DNA from: Fidelibacterota bacterium | GTDB lineage: Bacteria; Fidelibacterota; Marinisomatia; SCGC-AAA003-L08; D37C17 | Assembly (NCBI GenBank): GCA_002707765.1 | Contig: PANV01000046.1 | Coordinates: forward strand, 1 to 16,302 | Direction: 5' to 3' | DNA: 16,302 bases | Part shown: positions 7,029-15,150 of the stretch, piece after piece | How positions within the stretch are numbered: position 1 is the first letter of the stretch | How the letters are laid out: each line of letters begins with the position of its first letter | Made by a program: the position numbers and the translations under genes | The notes under the pieces: model-generated | Told to the model about the DNA's origin: nothing | The model's database searches: none | What the model saw: the letters and a program-made list of their open reading frames with translations, nothing else

Positions 7029-7993
7029 TGATTTAAAATTATATCTACTATTATTATAATATCTGAAATATTTATAAAATTATCTTGATTCATATCTATC
7101 AGATTAGTGTATTCTCCTTGTAAAACTACATTAATAGTTGAAACTACATCAGGAATATTTATCACTCCATCTTGATTAAAATCTCCTAAAATAAAATTGT
7201 TACATTCTATATTAGTTAAAAATAAAGATGAATTAATAGGTGGACTAATTAATTGTTCACAATTTGATGAATCATTTAATAAATGATATTCTAGCCAATA
7301 TATAACTTTATCTGCCATTAATTCATTATTATATGGACTACATACAGTGTAATGATTACCACCTGCAACTTCAAATAATAATTTATCAACATTCATTGGA
7401 GTATTATTATAAAAAACATTAGTGTGAAAAAAATTTGATGCAATATTATCATATTGACCACTTAAAAATAATATTGGAGTACTATTACTAAAAGAATCGT
7501 TTTGATTTTCTAACCAAGGAGATAAAGCTAAAACAGTTTTGATTGTTTGATCTTGTTGGGCTGCTAATTGTGCCCCTCCTCCACCCATTGACCAACCTGA
7601 TACTGCTACACTATTAACATCTAACTTTTGATAAAGAGGAGAATCTATTCTTTCATTTTCAAGCTTAATTGAAATTATACCATCTAATAAAGCAGATGCC
7701 CTATAATTGGGATTAAAATAAATATTATTAACATTTACAAACATTGTTGCTATTCCATGTGAAGCTAAATAACCACCCCAATCATCTACTGATGAAATAA
7801 AACTAGCAAAACCTGGAATCATAACGATAATTGGTATTTCTGATTCAATACCCACTGGATAGTAAATTATTCCACCAGCATAATCTGGGCCGTTTCTCAA
7901 ACCTTCAAGCTCAGTAATAGTTTCATACTGAAAACTTCCATCGGATAACAAAACAGAAATTTGGAAAATAAAATAGATTAAATATTTATGCAT
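7025..7993 (-). CDS. Secreted PETase/cutinase-like alpha/beta hydrolase with dockerin tail
   Basis: The 322 residues start with a signal peptide (to about 17). Residues 22-245 follow the polyester hydrolase/Streptomyces-type lipase family closely: PGF (60-62, oxyanion side), DDWGGYLASHGI (70-81), the nucleophile motif GWSMGGGG (Ser135), LSPW (Trp160), GQYDNIA (Asp182) and GGNH (His214). These correspond to Ser160, Trp185, Asp206 and His237 of Ideonella PETase. Cys245 and Cys264 could form the conserved C-terminal disulfide; the active-site disulfide of PETase is absent, because the position before Asp182 is not Cys. Residues 269-322 are a dockerin pair (DFNQDGVINIPD, DMNQDNFINISD). The reaction is probably ester hydrolysis outside the cell; the natural substrate is unknown. 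The stop overlaps the next gene's ATG. Confidence 0.9.
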   Translation of the reverse strand: MHKYLIYFIFQISVLLSDGSFQYETITELEGLRNGPDYAGGIIYYPVGIESEIPIIVMIPGFASFISSVDDWGGYLASHGIATMFVNVNNIYFNPNYRASALLDGIISIKLENERIDSPLYQKLDVNSVAVSGWSMGGGGAQLAAQQDQTIKTVLALSPWLENQNDSFSNSTPILFLSGQYDNIASNFFHTNVFYNNTPMNVDKLLFEVAGGNHYTVCSPYNNELMADKVIYWLEYHLLNDSSNCEQLISPPINSSLFLTNIECNNFILGDFNQDGVINIPDVVSTINVVLQGEYTNLIDMNQDNFINISDIIIIVDIILNQ

Positions 7994-8044
7994 AAAATGA
8001 AACTAAGTAAATTTAAAAAAAATACAAAAGGTTTTATTTAAGAA

Positions 8045-8701
8045 CTACAGGTAGATTCCTATGACTGTTTTACAACCTTTAACTTTCATACCTTTTTTAA
8101 CTTTAACTTTAAAATTTTCAGGTACTATTATATCTACTCTAGAACCAAATTTAATAAAACCTATTTTTTCTCCTTTTGAAACATCCAAATTAGGATTCAT
8201 ATGGTTTACAATTCTTCTGGCTACAAATCCAGCAATTTGTTTTATTTTAAAATGATTTTTATGTTCATCGCAAAATAAAATTGATGTTTGTTCATTTTTT
8301 TCAGATGCTTTATTTTTAAATGCTCCAAAAAATTTGCCTGGATTGTATGAGGTCTGTATCACAGTTGCATTTAGTGGTGCCCATTGCCTATGAACATTAA
8401 AAAAAGATAAAAAAATAGATATTTTAGTTGATTTACCTAGTTCAGAATCATCTACAGGTTTGATATCAACAATTCTTCCATCAGCAGGTGATAAAAAAAA
8501 GTCATCATTAGAAATAATTTTTCGAATCGGATCTCTAAAAAAATAGAATGTAATTAACAAAAAATAAAACAAATATAAACTAAGTAATGAGATCCAAGAA
8601 TAATTAAAAAAAATTGAAGCACAATATGAAAACAGGCATAATAAAGAAACTACCAGAATTATACTATATCCTTCAGGTGCAATTTTAATCAAATTTCTCA
8701 T
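8045..8701 (-). CDS. psd: Phosphatidylserine decarboxylase proenzyme (short, PSD-A type)
   Basis: The 218 residues carry two N-terminal membrane segments (about 12-54), then FRDP, SPADGRI (71-77), FFNVHRQWAP (100-109), YNPGKFFGAF (119-128) and the cleavage site KFGSRVDI, where Gly186-Ser187 is the self-processing bond that yields the pyruvoyl group. The short length and single-pair membrane anchor fit the small bacterial PSD form. It turns phosphatidylserine into phosphatidylethanolamine at the inner membrane. The usual partner, pssA, is not next to it; instead it begins seven bases after the GAPDH stop and so probably shares its transcript. The ATG at 8701 has no clear ribosome site. Confidence 0.94.
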   Translation of the reverse strand: MRNLIKIAPEGYSIILVVSLLCLFSYCASIFFNYSWISLLSLYLFYFLLITFYFFRDPIRKIISNDDFFLSPADGRIVDIKPVDDSELGKSTKISIFLSFFNVHRQWAPLNATVIQTSYNPGKFFGAFKNKASEKNEQTSILFCDEHKNHFKIKQIAGFVARRIVNHMNPNLDVSKGEKIGFIKFGSRVDIIVPENFKVKVKKGMKVKGCKTVIGIYL

Positions 8702-8708
8702 GAATTTC

Positions 8709-9710
8709 TTAAATAAATTTACTTAGTAGATTAACTAGGTCTACAACTCTATTTGAATAACCCCACTCATTATCATACCAATTCAGTGTCCTTAAATATT
8801 TTCCATCAATGACATGAGATGCAGACGAATCAAAAATTGAAGATTTTGAATTACCAATAATGTCTGAGGATACAATTGGTGATTCAGAATATTCTAAAAT
8901 ATTTTTTAAATTTTCTTTTTCAGATTGATGTTTAACCAATTCATTTAGAGAATGAATATCAATAGATTTCTCAAGTTCTACAAATAAATCAACAGCTGAT
9001 CCATCAGGAACAGGAACTCTACATGCAATTCCATCTAACTTTCCTTCAAGTTCTGGTAAAACTTTTCCAACAGCTTTAGCAGCTCCTGTAGATGTTGGAA
9101 TAATATTTTCTGCAGCTGCACGAGATCGCCTTAAATCCTTATGGGGAACATCTGCTAACCTTTGATCATTTGTATAAGCATGAATAGTATTCATAACACC
9201 TTTAACAATACCAAAATTATCATTAATTATTTTTGCCATTGGAGCCAAACAATTTGTAGTACAACTGGCATTAGATATTATATTATGGTTAGAATTAATT
9301 CCATTTTCATTAACGCCTAATACGACAGTGTAATCAATTTCATCTTTTGATGGAACAGTTAAAATTACTTTCTTTGCACCTGAATCAATATGCTTTTGAA
9401 TCTGTTCTTTAGTTCTAAAAATTCCAGTTGATTCGATTACTATATCAACTTCATTTTCAGACCATGGTAGTTTAGCAGGTTCTGGTTCTCTTAAAATTTT
9501 AACTTTCTGATTAGGTGATAATAAAAAATCCTGTTCAATTTCGACATCTCCATTAAATCGACCCATGACAGTATCGTATTTTAATAAATACCTTAAAGAT
9601 TGAGCTTCACTTAGATCATTAATAGCTACTATTTTATGATCAGTTCTAGATGAAATTATTCTGTATATAGATCTACCTATTCTTCCGAAACCATTTATTG
9701 CAATTCTCAT
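8709..9710 (-). CDS. gap: Glyceraldehyde-3-phosphate dehydrogenase, type I (active form)
   Basis: The 333 residues have all the key sites: NGFGRIGR (6-13) for the nucleotide, Asn31-Asp32 (NAD+ type), SNASCTTNC with catalytic Cys150, His177 in HAYTNDQ, the phosphate loop STGAAK (207-212), Arg231 in CRVPVPDGS, and NWYDNEWGYSNR (310-321). It oxidises glyceraldehyde 3-phosphate to 1,3-bisphosphoglycerate in glycolysis or runs in reverse. Length is normal for the family. Its ATG overlaps the TGA of the upstream GAPDH-like gene (ATGA), so its translation is probably coupled to that of its Cys-less paralogue. psd follows after seven bases. Confidence 0.97.
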   Translation of the reverse strand: MRIAINGFGRIGRSIYRIISSRTDHKIVAINDLSEAQSLRYLLKYDTVMGRFNGDVEIEQDFLLSPNQKVKILREPEPAKLPWSENEVDIVIESTGIFRTKEQIQKHIDSGAKKVILTVPSKDEIDYTVVLGVNENGINSNHNIISNASCTTNCLAPMAKIINDNFGIVKGVMNTIHAYTNDQRLADVPHKDLRRSRAAAENIIPTSTGAAKAVGKVLPELEGKLDGIACRVPVPDGSAVDLFVELEKSIDIHSLNELVKHQSEKENLKNILEYSESPIVSSDIIGNSKSSIFDSSASHVIDGKYLRTLNWYDNEWGYSNRVVDLVNLLSKFI

Positions 9711-10714
9711 GATTCTAGCCCCTCATATAATTTAATTACATCTAGAATTCTACTAGCATGATTATAACCATTATCATACCAAGCAAGAGTTTTGACCATA
9801 TTCTTACCAACTTTTAATGTACCAAAAGAGTCAAAGACAACTGATTCTTTCATTCCAATGACGTCTGAAGAAACTATTGGATCGGCTATATATTTTAATA
9901 AATCAGGTGTTTCATTTGATTTTTCTTTTACAATATTATTTACTTCATCTTCATTTTTAAAATCTTTCTCAAAAATTGTTGTCATATCAAGTAAAGAGCC
10001 AAATTGAACAGGTACATTTAAGGCTGCAGAAAATATTTTATTTTTAAATTCAGGTAAAACTTTTTCAATCCATTTTGAAGATAGATTAGTATTAGGTATA
10101 ATATTTTTTGCTGCAGACCTACTTCTCTTTAAATCAAAATTTGCTGTATCAAGAAGTGGTTGATCACTTGTATAAGAATGTACGGTAGTTATTGTAGAAG
10201 TTTTTATCTTATTAAATTTGTTTAAAATCTTTAGCATAATAGCAAATGCATTTGTAGTTGATGAACCAACAGATATTATTTGATCATTAACCTTAGCATC
10301 TGCTTCATTAATACCAGGTATAATCAGATTATCTAAATCATTATCAGGTAACGAAGCTAGAATTACTTTTTTTGCTCCAGTTGATATATGTTTACTTAAA
10401 ATTTCTTTATTCAAAAATTTTCCAGTTGCATCAATAACCCAATCTACTCCTAAAGCATCCCATGGAACATCACCAGGGGATACCCCATGAATAAATTGTG
10501 TTTTTTTATTTTCAAAAATAAAACAATTATTATCAATACTTACGTCAATATTTTTATTTCTTAAATTATTGTTGAGTAAATATTGTAGAGATTCTATATT
10601 ACCAATATCGCTGATAACTTTTACTTCAAAAGAATCTGAATTTGAAGCATTTTCGTATATGTATCGGCCAATATGACCAAAACCCATAATACCAATATTT
10701 ATTTTTTCATTCAT
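9707..10714 (-). CDS. GAPDH paralogue lacking the catalytic cysteine (probable pseudoenzyme)
   Basis: The 335 residues align with the downstream gap product throughout: GFGHIGR (11-17), TGAKKVIL, HSYTSDQ (His179), RSRSAAKNIIP and AWYDNGYNHASR. The catalytic motif reads GSSTTNA (150-156), so Ser152 (codon tca, 10259-10261) stands in place of Cys and Ala156 replaces the second Cys. The phosphate loop STGAAK is NTNLSSK, and the phosphate-binding Arg is Asn233 (ALNVPV). The NAD-binding half is kept. Ordinary GAPDH activity is therefore unlikely. The frame is intact without stops, so it is not a decayed gene. Possible roles are a regulatory subunit in mixed tetramers with the active enzyme, or a changed reaction; both are inference. 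Similarity also covers erythrose-4-phosphate dehydrogenase, but that too needs Cys. Confidence 0.9.
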   Translation of the reverse strand: MNEKINIGIMGFGHIGRYIYENASNSDSFEVKVISDIGNIESLQYLLNNNLRNKNIDVSIDNNCFIFENKKTQFIHGVSPGDVPWDALGVDWVIDATGKFLNKEILSKHISTGAKKVILASLPDNDLDNLIIPGINEADAKVNDQIISVGSSTTNAFAIMLKILNKFNKIKTSTITTVHSYTSDQPLLDTANFDLKRSRSAAKNIIPNTNLSSKWIEKVLPEFKNKIFSAALNVPVQFGSLLDMTTIFEKDFKNEDEVNNIVKEKSNETPDLLKYIADPIVSSDVIGMKESVVFDSFGTLKVGKNMVKTLAWYDNGYNHASRILDVIKLYEGLES

Positions 10715-10768
10715 TTTATAATTTACTAAATAACTTATTTTCTTTGAAAGAAGGATTTATAAAAATTG

Positions 10769-12277
10769 TCATAAAGCAATAACAATATTTATTAATTCAA
10801 TTATATCGAGAATATTTACCAATTCATCATTATTAATATCACCAACAAAATCATATTGATTATTCAAAACTAAATTAACTAATTGGATGACATCAAGAAC
10901 ATTTAAAATCAAATCATTATTTAAATCTCCTATGAATGAAAAATTATTTTCTTCTGCAAAATCTAATAGAGCATTTTCTATTCTAATTATAGCATCATAA
11001 TTAGTTGAATTACTTAATAGAACTATACCAATATCATTTGAAAATGATATGAACATTTCATTTAAACTTCCCTGGTCACCACCATTATGGCCAAATAATG
11101 TTCTTCCATCTTGATTTTTATAATACCACATTAACCCTTGATTAGAGTTAATTTCAGGATAATAGATATTTTTAATTAAATCAATAGTATCTATTGATAA
11201 AATTTGATTATTTTGATATATCCCATCATTCATAAAGGTCATCATAAATTTAGCTAAACTTTTAGAAGTTGTTCTTAGTTGTCCAGATGGATAGTCAGAA
11301 TAGCCATAATTTGAATATTCTATATAATTATCAAGACTACTACCCGAACCATTTTCACCACATACTTCTTCATAATCTAAACAGCAATCACCAAAATCAA
11401 TACATGCAAAATCACAAAAACATTCATTCCCCTCATCGTAAATACCACACCCAATTTCAAAACATGAATCTCCAATACCTGCTTGATACTGGTACGGTAT
11501 TGCTACTGAATCAATACTATCAATTTCTGATAAAAACCAAAAAGTGTTTTCCATATTAAGAGGTTCAAAAATATTTTCCATGCAATATTCATTAAAAGGT
11601 TGGTTTGAAATTTCTTCAACCAAAAATCCAATTAAAGCAGCTCCTATGTTACTATAGTTAAATTCTGAACCGGGAATCGAGTTTGTAAAGTTTGAACTAT
11701 TATCAAAAAATAATCCGCCAGTGGTTAAATATTGCTCTAAATAATATCCTAATTCTAAATCTGAATCACCATTATAATATGGCATTACAGACCAATTATC
11801 TTTAATGCTAGATACATGGCTTAATAACATTTTAAAAGTTATAGTACTTAATGGATAATTTGGATTATAAACATTGAATGGTAAATAATCATTAATACTA
11901 TCATCGAGATTCATTAAACCATCTTCATACAATTGTAATAATGCTGTAGCTGTAATTGTTTTTGAAATTGATGATAAAATAAACATTGAATCTTCATCAA
12001 CTAAAATATTTTCATTTAAATTTGAATATCCAAAATAATTTTCCCAAACAATAGAATTATTTTTAACAATAACTATGGATAAACCAGGTATCATATGAGT
12101 TTGGATTATTGATTCAATAAACTCTAATAACTCTTCTTCATTTCTAAAATTTTCTTGTCTATTACAATTATCACGGAAGATCAAATTCTTTGATTCTCTG
12201 TTTGTATAATTTGCATTTAGGATTTGAAAACACAATACACATAATAACAAAAAAATCGTGATATTTTTTTTTAACAT
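10769..12277 (-). CDS. Secreted class C beta-lactamase-like serine hydrolase with inserted somatomedin-B-like domain and dockerin tail
   Basis: The 502 residues start with a signal peptide (to about 22). The fold is the penicillin-binding/class C beta-lactamase type: Ser103-x-x-Lys106 (SISK), LLSHVSS (151-157), Tyr208-Ser-Asn210 (FNYSNIG) and HNGG (397-400). Members act as esterases, D-amino-peptidases or beta-lactamases. Inserted at 272-306 is a module with eight Cys (272, 277, 286, 288, 292, 298, 299, 306) in the spacing CxCDxxCx5CCxDYx3C, the signature of somatomedin B. Residues 449-502 are a dockerin pair (DLNNDLILNVLD, DINNDELVNILD). Substrate is unknown. It begins 15 bases after the AlkB stop, suggesting a shared transcript. 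Confidence 0.9.
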   Translation of the reverse strand: MLKKNITIFLLLCVLCFQILNANYTNRESKNLIFRDNCNRQENFRNEEELLEFIESIIQTHMIPGLSIVIVKNNSIVWENYFGYSNLNENILVDEDSMFILSSISKTITATALLQLYEDGLMNLDDSINDYLPFNVYNPNYPLSTITFKMLLSHVSSIKDNWSVMPYYNGDSDLELGYYLEQYLTTGGLFFDNSSNFTNSIPGSEFNYSNIGAALIGFLVEEISNQPFNEYCMENIFEPLNMENTFWFLSEIDSIDSVAIPYQYQAGIGDSCFEIGCGIYDEGNECFCDFACIDFGDCCLDYEEVCGENGSGSSLDNYIEYSNYGYSDYPSGQLRTTSKSLAKFMMTFMNDGIYQNNQILSIDTIDLIKNIYYPEINSNQGLMWYYKNQDGRTLFGHNGGDQGSLNEMFISFSNDIGIVLLSNSTNYDAIIRIENALLDFAEENNFSFIGDLNNDLILNVLDVIQLVNLVLNNQYDFVGDINNDELVNILDIIELINIVIAL

Positions 12278-12292
12278 ATTAAAGTTTAATTA

Positions 12293-13420
12293 TTAATTAA
12301 TTGAATTTTTTAATAAACTTTTTTCTATGTCATTAGCGAAATTATTATCCCAATTTTGAAGTTCTTTCTTCATAATGAATTTATAAACAAACGGTAGGAA
12401 AAGTACAAAATATAACATAGTTAAATATCCATAGGGTAACATAGGAGCATCTTTATCAACTGGTTTAAGTTCCCAATATTTTAAATTTGAATTTCTATGA
12501 TGATCAGAATGTCTTGTAACATTATACAAGTAGATACTACTAAAAAAATGATTAGAGTTCCATGAATGCCTCATTCTAACTGGCTTTCCCTCCTCCCTTA
12601 CAAGACCATAATGTTCTATGTAATTTATACCTTCTAATAAAAATTTTGCAACTAACGCGCATAAAAGAAAAACTAAAGTACTTTTTAATCCTCCGAAAGT
12701 AAAAATTAAAATTGTTAAAATTAAGCTTCTTAGATAACCTATTAACATTCTATTATTATAATTTAATAAACCTTTATTCTTTCTTTTTAATCTTGCAGAT
12801 TCAATCCTCCATCCAGAAATTTGTTCATCAAAAATTGCTCTCAGAATAAATAAATAAATATTTTCACCTCTTTTGGCGGATGCAGGATCACTATCTAAAC
12901 AAACATTTTTATGGTGTCCATAAACATGCTCAATTGCAAAATTACAATCCCATGAAAAAGATAAAAGGCAATTACCTATAAACATATCAAACTTTTTTTT
13001 CTTTCTATGCGTTAATTCATGTGCCGTAACAGTTCCCATAGAACCTATAAATAGAGAAGTACTAAAAATAATTGAAAATTTATCAACTATATTAAAAGAT
13101 TTACCCAAAGATGTGATATCTATGTGCAATACATTATTAAAAAAATTTAAATACCATAAAGGCAAAGAATTACTAAAAATTGATATAACAAAAAAAACTA
13201 ATAGTAATAAAATTGGTAAATTTATATATAAAGCTAAATTAAGAATAAATGGATAAGAAAATTTTTCTAATTTATCTTCTTTTTTAATAAAATCACCAAA
13301 AATTATAATTAACGAAAAAAATGCAAGAAAAATAGTAGGATAAGTTTCTCCTCTCAAAAAAGTAGCTATTAATACTAAAGCCATAAAAGATGGGAAAAAA
13401 TATTTAAGATATTTTATCAT
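12293..13420 (-). CDS. alkB: AlkB-family membrane di-iron alkane/fatty-acyl monooxygenase
   Basis: The 375 residues have several membrane helices (about 10-25, 28-43, 57-82, 117-132, 228-243, 246-262, 330-350) and the full histidine set: HELTH (134-138), EHVYGHH (164-170), NYIEHYGLVRE (266-276) and RHSDHH (303-308), followed by the AlkB-specific LPYGYLTML. The DPASAKRGE stretch after the second His box is also typical of AlkB rather than of desaturases. AlkB enzymes hydroxylate terminal carbons of alkanes or related chains and take electrons from rubredoxin and its reductase, neither of which is in this window. The true substrate cannot be read from the sequence. The ATG overlaps the TGA of the secreted propeller protein upstream (ATGA), an unusual partner. 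Confidence 0.92.
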   Translation of the reverse strand: MIKYLKYFFPSFMALVLIATFLRGETYPTIFLAFFSLIIIFGDFIKKEDKLEKFSYPFILNLALYINLPILLLLVFFVISIFSNSLPLWYLNFFNNVLHIDITSLGKSFNIVDKFSIIFSTSLFIGSMGTVTAHELTHRKKKKFDMFIGNCLLSFSWDCNFAIEHVYGHHKNVCLDSDPASAKRGENIYLFILRAIFDEQISGWRIESARLKRKNKGLLNYNNRMLIGYLRSLILTILIFTFGGLKSTLVFLLCALVAKFLLEGINYIEHYGLVREEGKPVRMRHSWNSNHFFSSIYLYNVTRHSDHHRNSNLKYWELKPVDKDAPMLPYGYLTMLYFVLFLPFVYKFIMKKELQNWDNNFANDIEKSLLKNSIN

Positions 13421-15006
13421 TCGTTATCTAAAATTAAGGTTACTAATTGTACAACATCAACAATATTTACTATTCCATCATTATTAATATCTAAAAATAA
13501 ATTTGATGCTTCTGAAGAACTATTTAAAATAAAATCTACCAATAGAACTACATCTGTGACATTGACAAAACTATCACCATTAATATCACCACTTGTAATA
13601 TTATTCTTGACTAAAACAACATTATTATTTTGAAAATTAACATACCATAGTTTCTGATTTTGATCAATCTTTATCCCCATGATACTATCTTCATATCCTG
13701 TTTCAATCCTACCTAGTTCGCTAGGTAAATCAGTACTTATATCATAAAAAATAATTTGTCCAGTTGCGTAATCACTTACTACAAGACGGTTATTAAATAA
13801 ATCAATTCCAGATGGTTTAATAAGATTTTCATCAATAAAGATTTCCCAATGCGCGTTTTCCATCATCCAATATTCTGCTAAGGATTCACCATAAGGTGTT
13901 AAATCATATGAAAAATTTCCAGAATTAGTATCAAATTTCAAAATTCTCTGATTTCCAGTATCAGCCACATATAAATAACCAGAAACATCATCTAAGACCA
14001 TGTGACTAGGAATACCCTCAGATCTTTGTATATCTACTTCGTCATATCTCCATACTTTTCCATCAGAATGATCATGACCTCCAATTTCATGCGGAAGAGC
14101 AAAGTCATACCTTACAATTGACGAATGATATCCATCAAAAACCCAATACACATTACCAATACCTCCATAATCAATTCCCATAGAATATGGACTCTGGTGT
14201 ATCATATCTAAATGACTTCCTAAGAGCGGTCCATCTTGATTTAATACTGCATAGATAGAAAGATCTGAATCCCAAAGAGTAGGTCCCGTAAAATACCCAT
14301 TAGTGTTATTATTCGCATCTTGGCACTCTAAAGTATTTGCAAAAAATCCCTGATTATCAAATGCAAAAGCACTTGCAGTATTCATAAAATGACGAGAATA
14401 AGAATCTTTTCTATATTCAGAAATCTGATTATCCAAACCAGCATTATGAAATATTACCGTACTACCTCCTGGTTCTAATCTTCTAGCATATACTTCTTGT
14501 GTACTATAATCAATTAATGACCAAGATATCTCTTTTGCCCAATCATCTGTAAAAATAGTAACAGTTAATTCTATTTCACCCATTTCACATGTATTTTGAC
14601 AATTTTCACCTACATTAAAAGAGGAAGACTCTTCACTTTCAAAATCGCCTCCTGAGGCATAAATTTCATCACATACGGATATGGAATAAAACCCTTCACC
14701 ACTTTCACAGCAAATTCCATCTCCGTGAGAATCATATATTGTAAATACAACATCAGAATTTTCTTCAATACAGACTGTTAAAATATTCTCACTATTATTT
14801 AAATATCTTTCGTCGCCTTGATTTAAAACCCACAACTGATTTTGTATCAAAGGGTGAAAATCTAAATCTCTAGGTTTATCGATACCATCTTCAAAACCAC
14901 CGATAATTACATGATTATTATTACCATTTAAATAATCATCAATTGAATTTTGTGAAAACATAAATGTTATAGAACCCATAGTTAATAATGAAAAAAATAG
15001 TAGCAT
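13417..15006 (-). CDS. Secreted NHL-like beta-propeller protein with domain insertion and dockerin tail
   Basis: The 529 residues begin with a signal peptide (to about 19). The propeller starts GFEDGIDKPRDLDFHP...LWVLNQGDE and resumes at GGSTVIFHNAG; later blades show SMGIDYGGIGNVYWVFDG (275-292), IPSHMVLDDVSGYLYVADTG (332-351), GNQRILKFD and IKPSGIDLFNNRLVVSDYA. Residues 66-180 interrupt the first blade with a DSHGDGICC...GEGFYSI segment and a TIFTDDWAKEISWSLID segment, a beta-rich module type common in marine extracellular proteins. Two dockerin loops (DINGDSFVNVTD 474-485, DINNDGIVNIVD 506-517) end the protein. The start has GAGG at 15013-15016, six bases upstream. No enzyme motif is seen; a sugar or surface binding role is only a guess. 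Confidence 0.88.
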   Translation of the reverse strand: MLLFFSLLTMGSITFMFSQNSIDDYLNGNNNHVIIGGFEDGIDKPRDLDFHPLIQNQLWVLNQGDERYLNNSENILTVCIEENSDVVFTIYDSHGDGICCESGEGFYSISVCDEIYASGGDFESEESSSFNVGENCQNTCEMGEIELTVTIFTDDWAKEISWSLIDYSTQEVYARRLEPGGSTVIFHNAGLDNQISEYRKDSYSRHFMNTASAFAFDNQGFFANTLECQDANNNTNGYFTGPTLWDSDLSIYAVLNQDGPLLGSHLDMIHQSPYSMGIDYGGIGNVYWVFDGYHSSIVRYDFALPHEIGGHDHSDGKVWRYDEVDIQRSEGIPSHMVLDDVSGYLYVADTGNQRILKFDTNSGNFSYDLTPYGESLAEYWMMENAHWEIFIDENLIKPSGIDLFNNRLVVSDYATGQIIFYDISTDLPSELGRIETGYEDSIMGIKIDQNQKLWYVNFQNNNVVLVKNNITSGDINGDSFVNVTDVVLLVDFILNSSSEASNLFLDINNDGIVNIVDVVQLVTLILDNE

Positions 15007-15094
15007 TAATTACCTCAAATAAATGTTATAATAAAACTGATTTAAAATTAATAAATATTTTATAAATATCAACAATTATTAGATTATAATTTAT
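15007..15094 (-). promoter_or_regulatory. Upstream region of the propeller/alkB unit
   Basis: The stretch lies between a strong terminator and an ATG with a GAGG ribosome site (15013-15016), so it should hold the promoter of the unit starting at 15006. It is almost entirely A and T, and several TATAAT-like words are present; no single promoter can be chosen honestly. Confidence 0.4.
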
Positions 15095-15126
15095 AAAAAA
15101 AGGGCTTCAATTTTGAAGCCCTTTTT
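15095..15126 (-). terminator. Intrinsic terminator after the sorting-domain protein
   Basis: GGGCTTC (15102-15108) and GAAGCCC (15115-15121) pair perfectly around a six-base AT loop, with further A-T pairing possible inside. On the minus strand the stem is followed by seven T (15095-15101); the plus strand also has five T (15122-15126), so it could work both ways. It lies 25 bases beyond the stop at 15151 and separates that gene from the propeller gene. Confidence 0.92.
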
Positions 15127-15150
15127 AAAAACAATAACCACAAACAAAAA

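Noticed and set aside
9707..10714. GAPDH-like gene as a decaying pseudogene
   Set aside because: The frame is full length, without stops or frameshifts, and keeps the NAD site and an overlap with gap; it is better read as a maintained catalytically altered paralogue.
10737..10757. Short self-complementary TTCTTTGAAAGAA upstream of the GAPDH-like gene
   Set aside because: The loop would be too small and no T tract follows, so it is probably chance.
12293..13420. Fatty acid desaturase instead of AlkB
   Set aside because: The NYIEHYGL box and DPASAKRGE stretch are AlkB features that desaturases lack.
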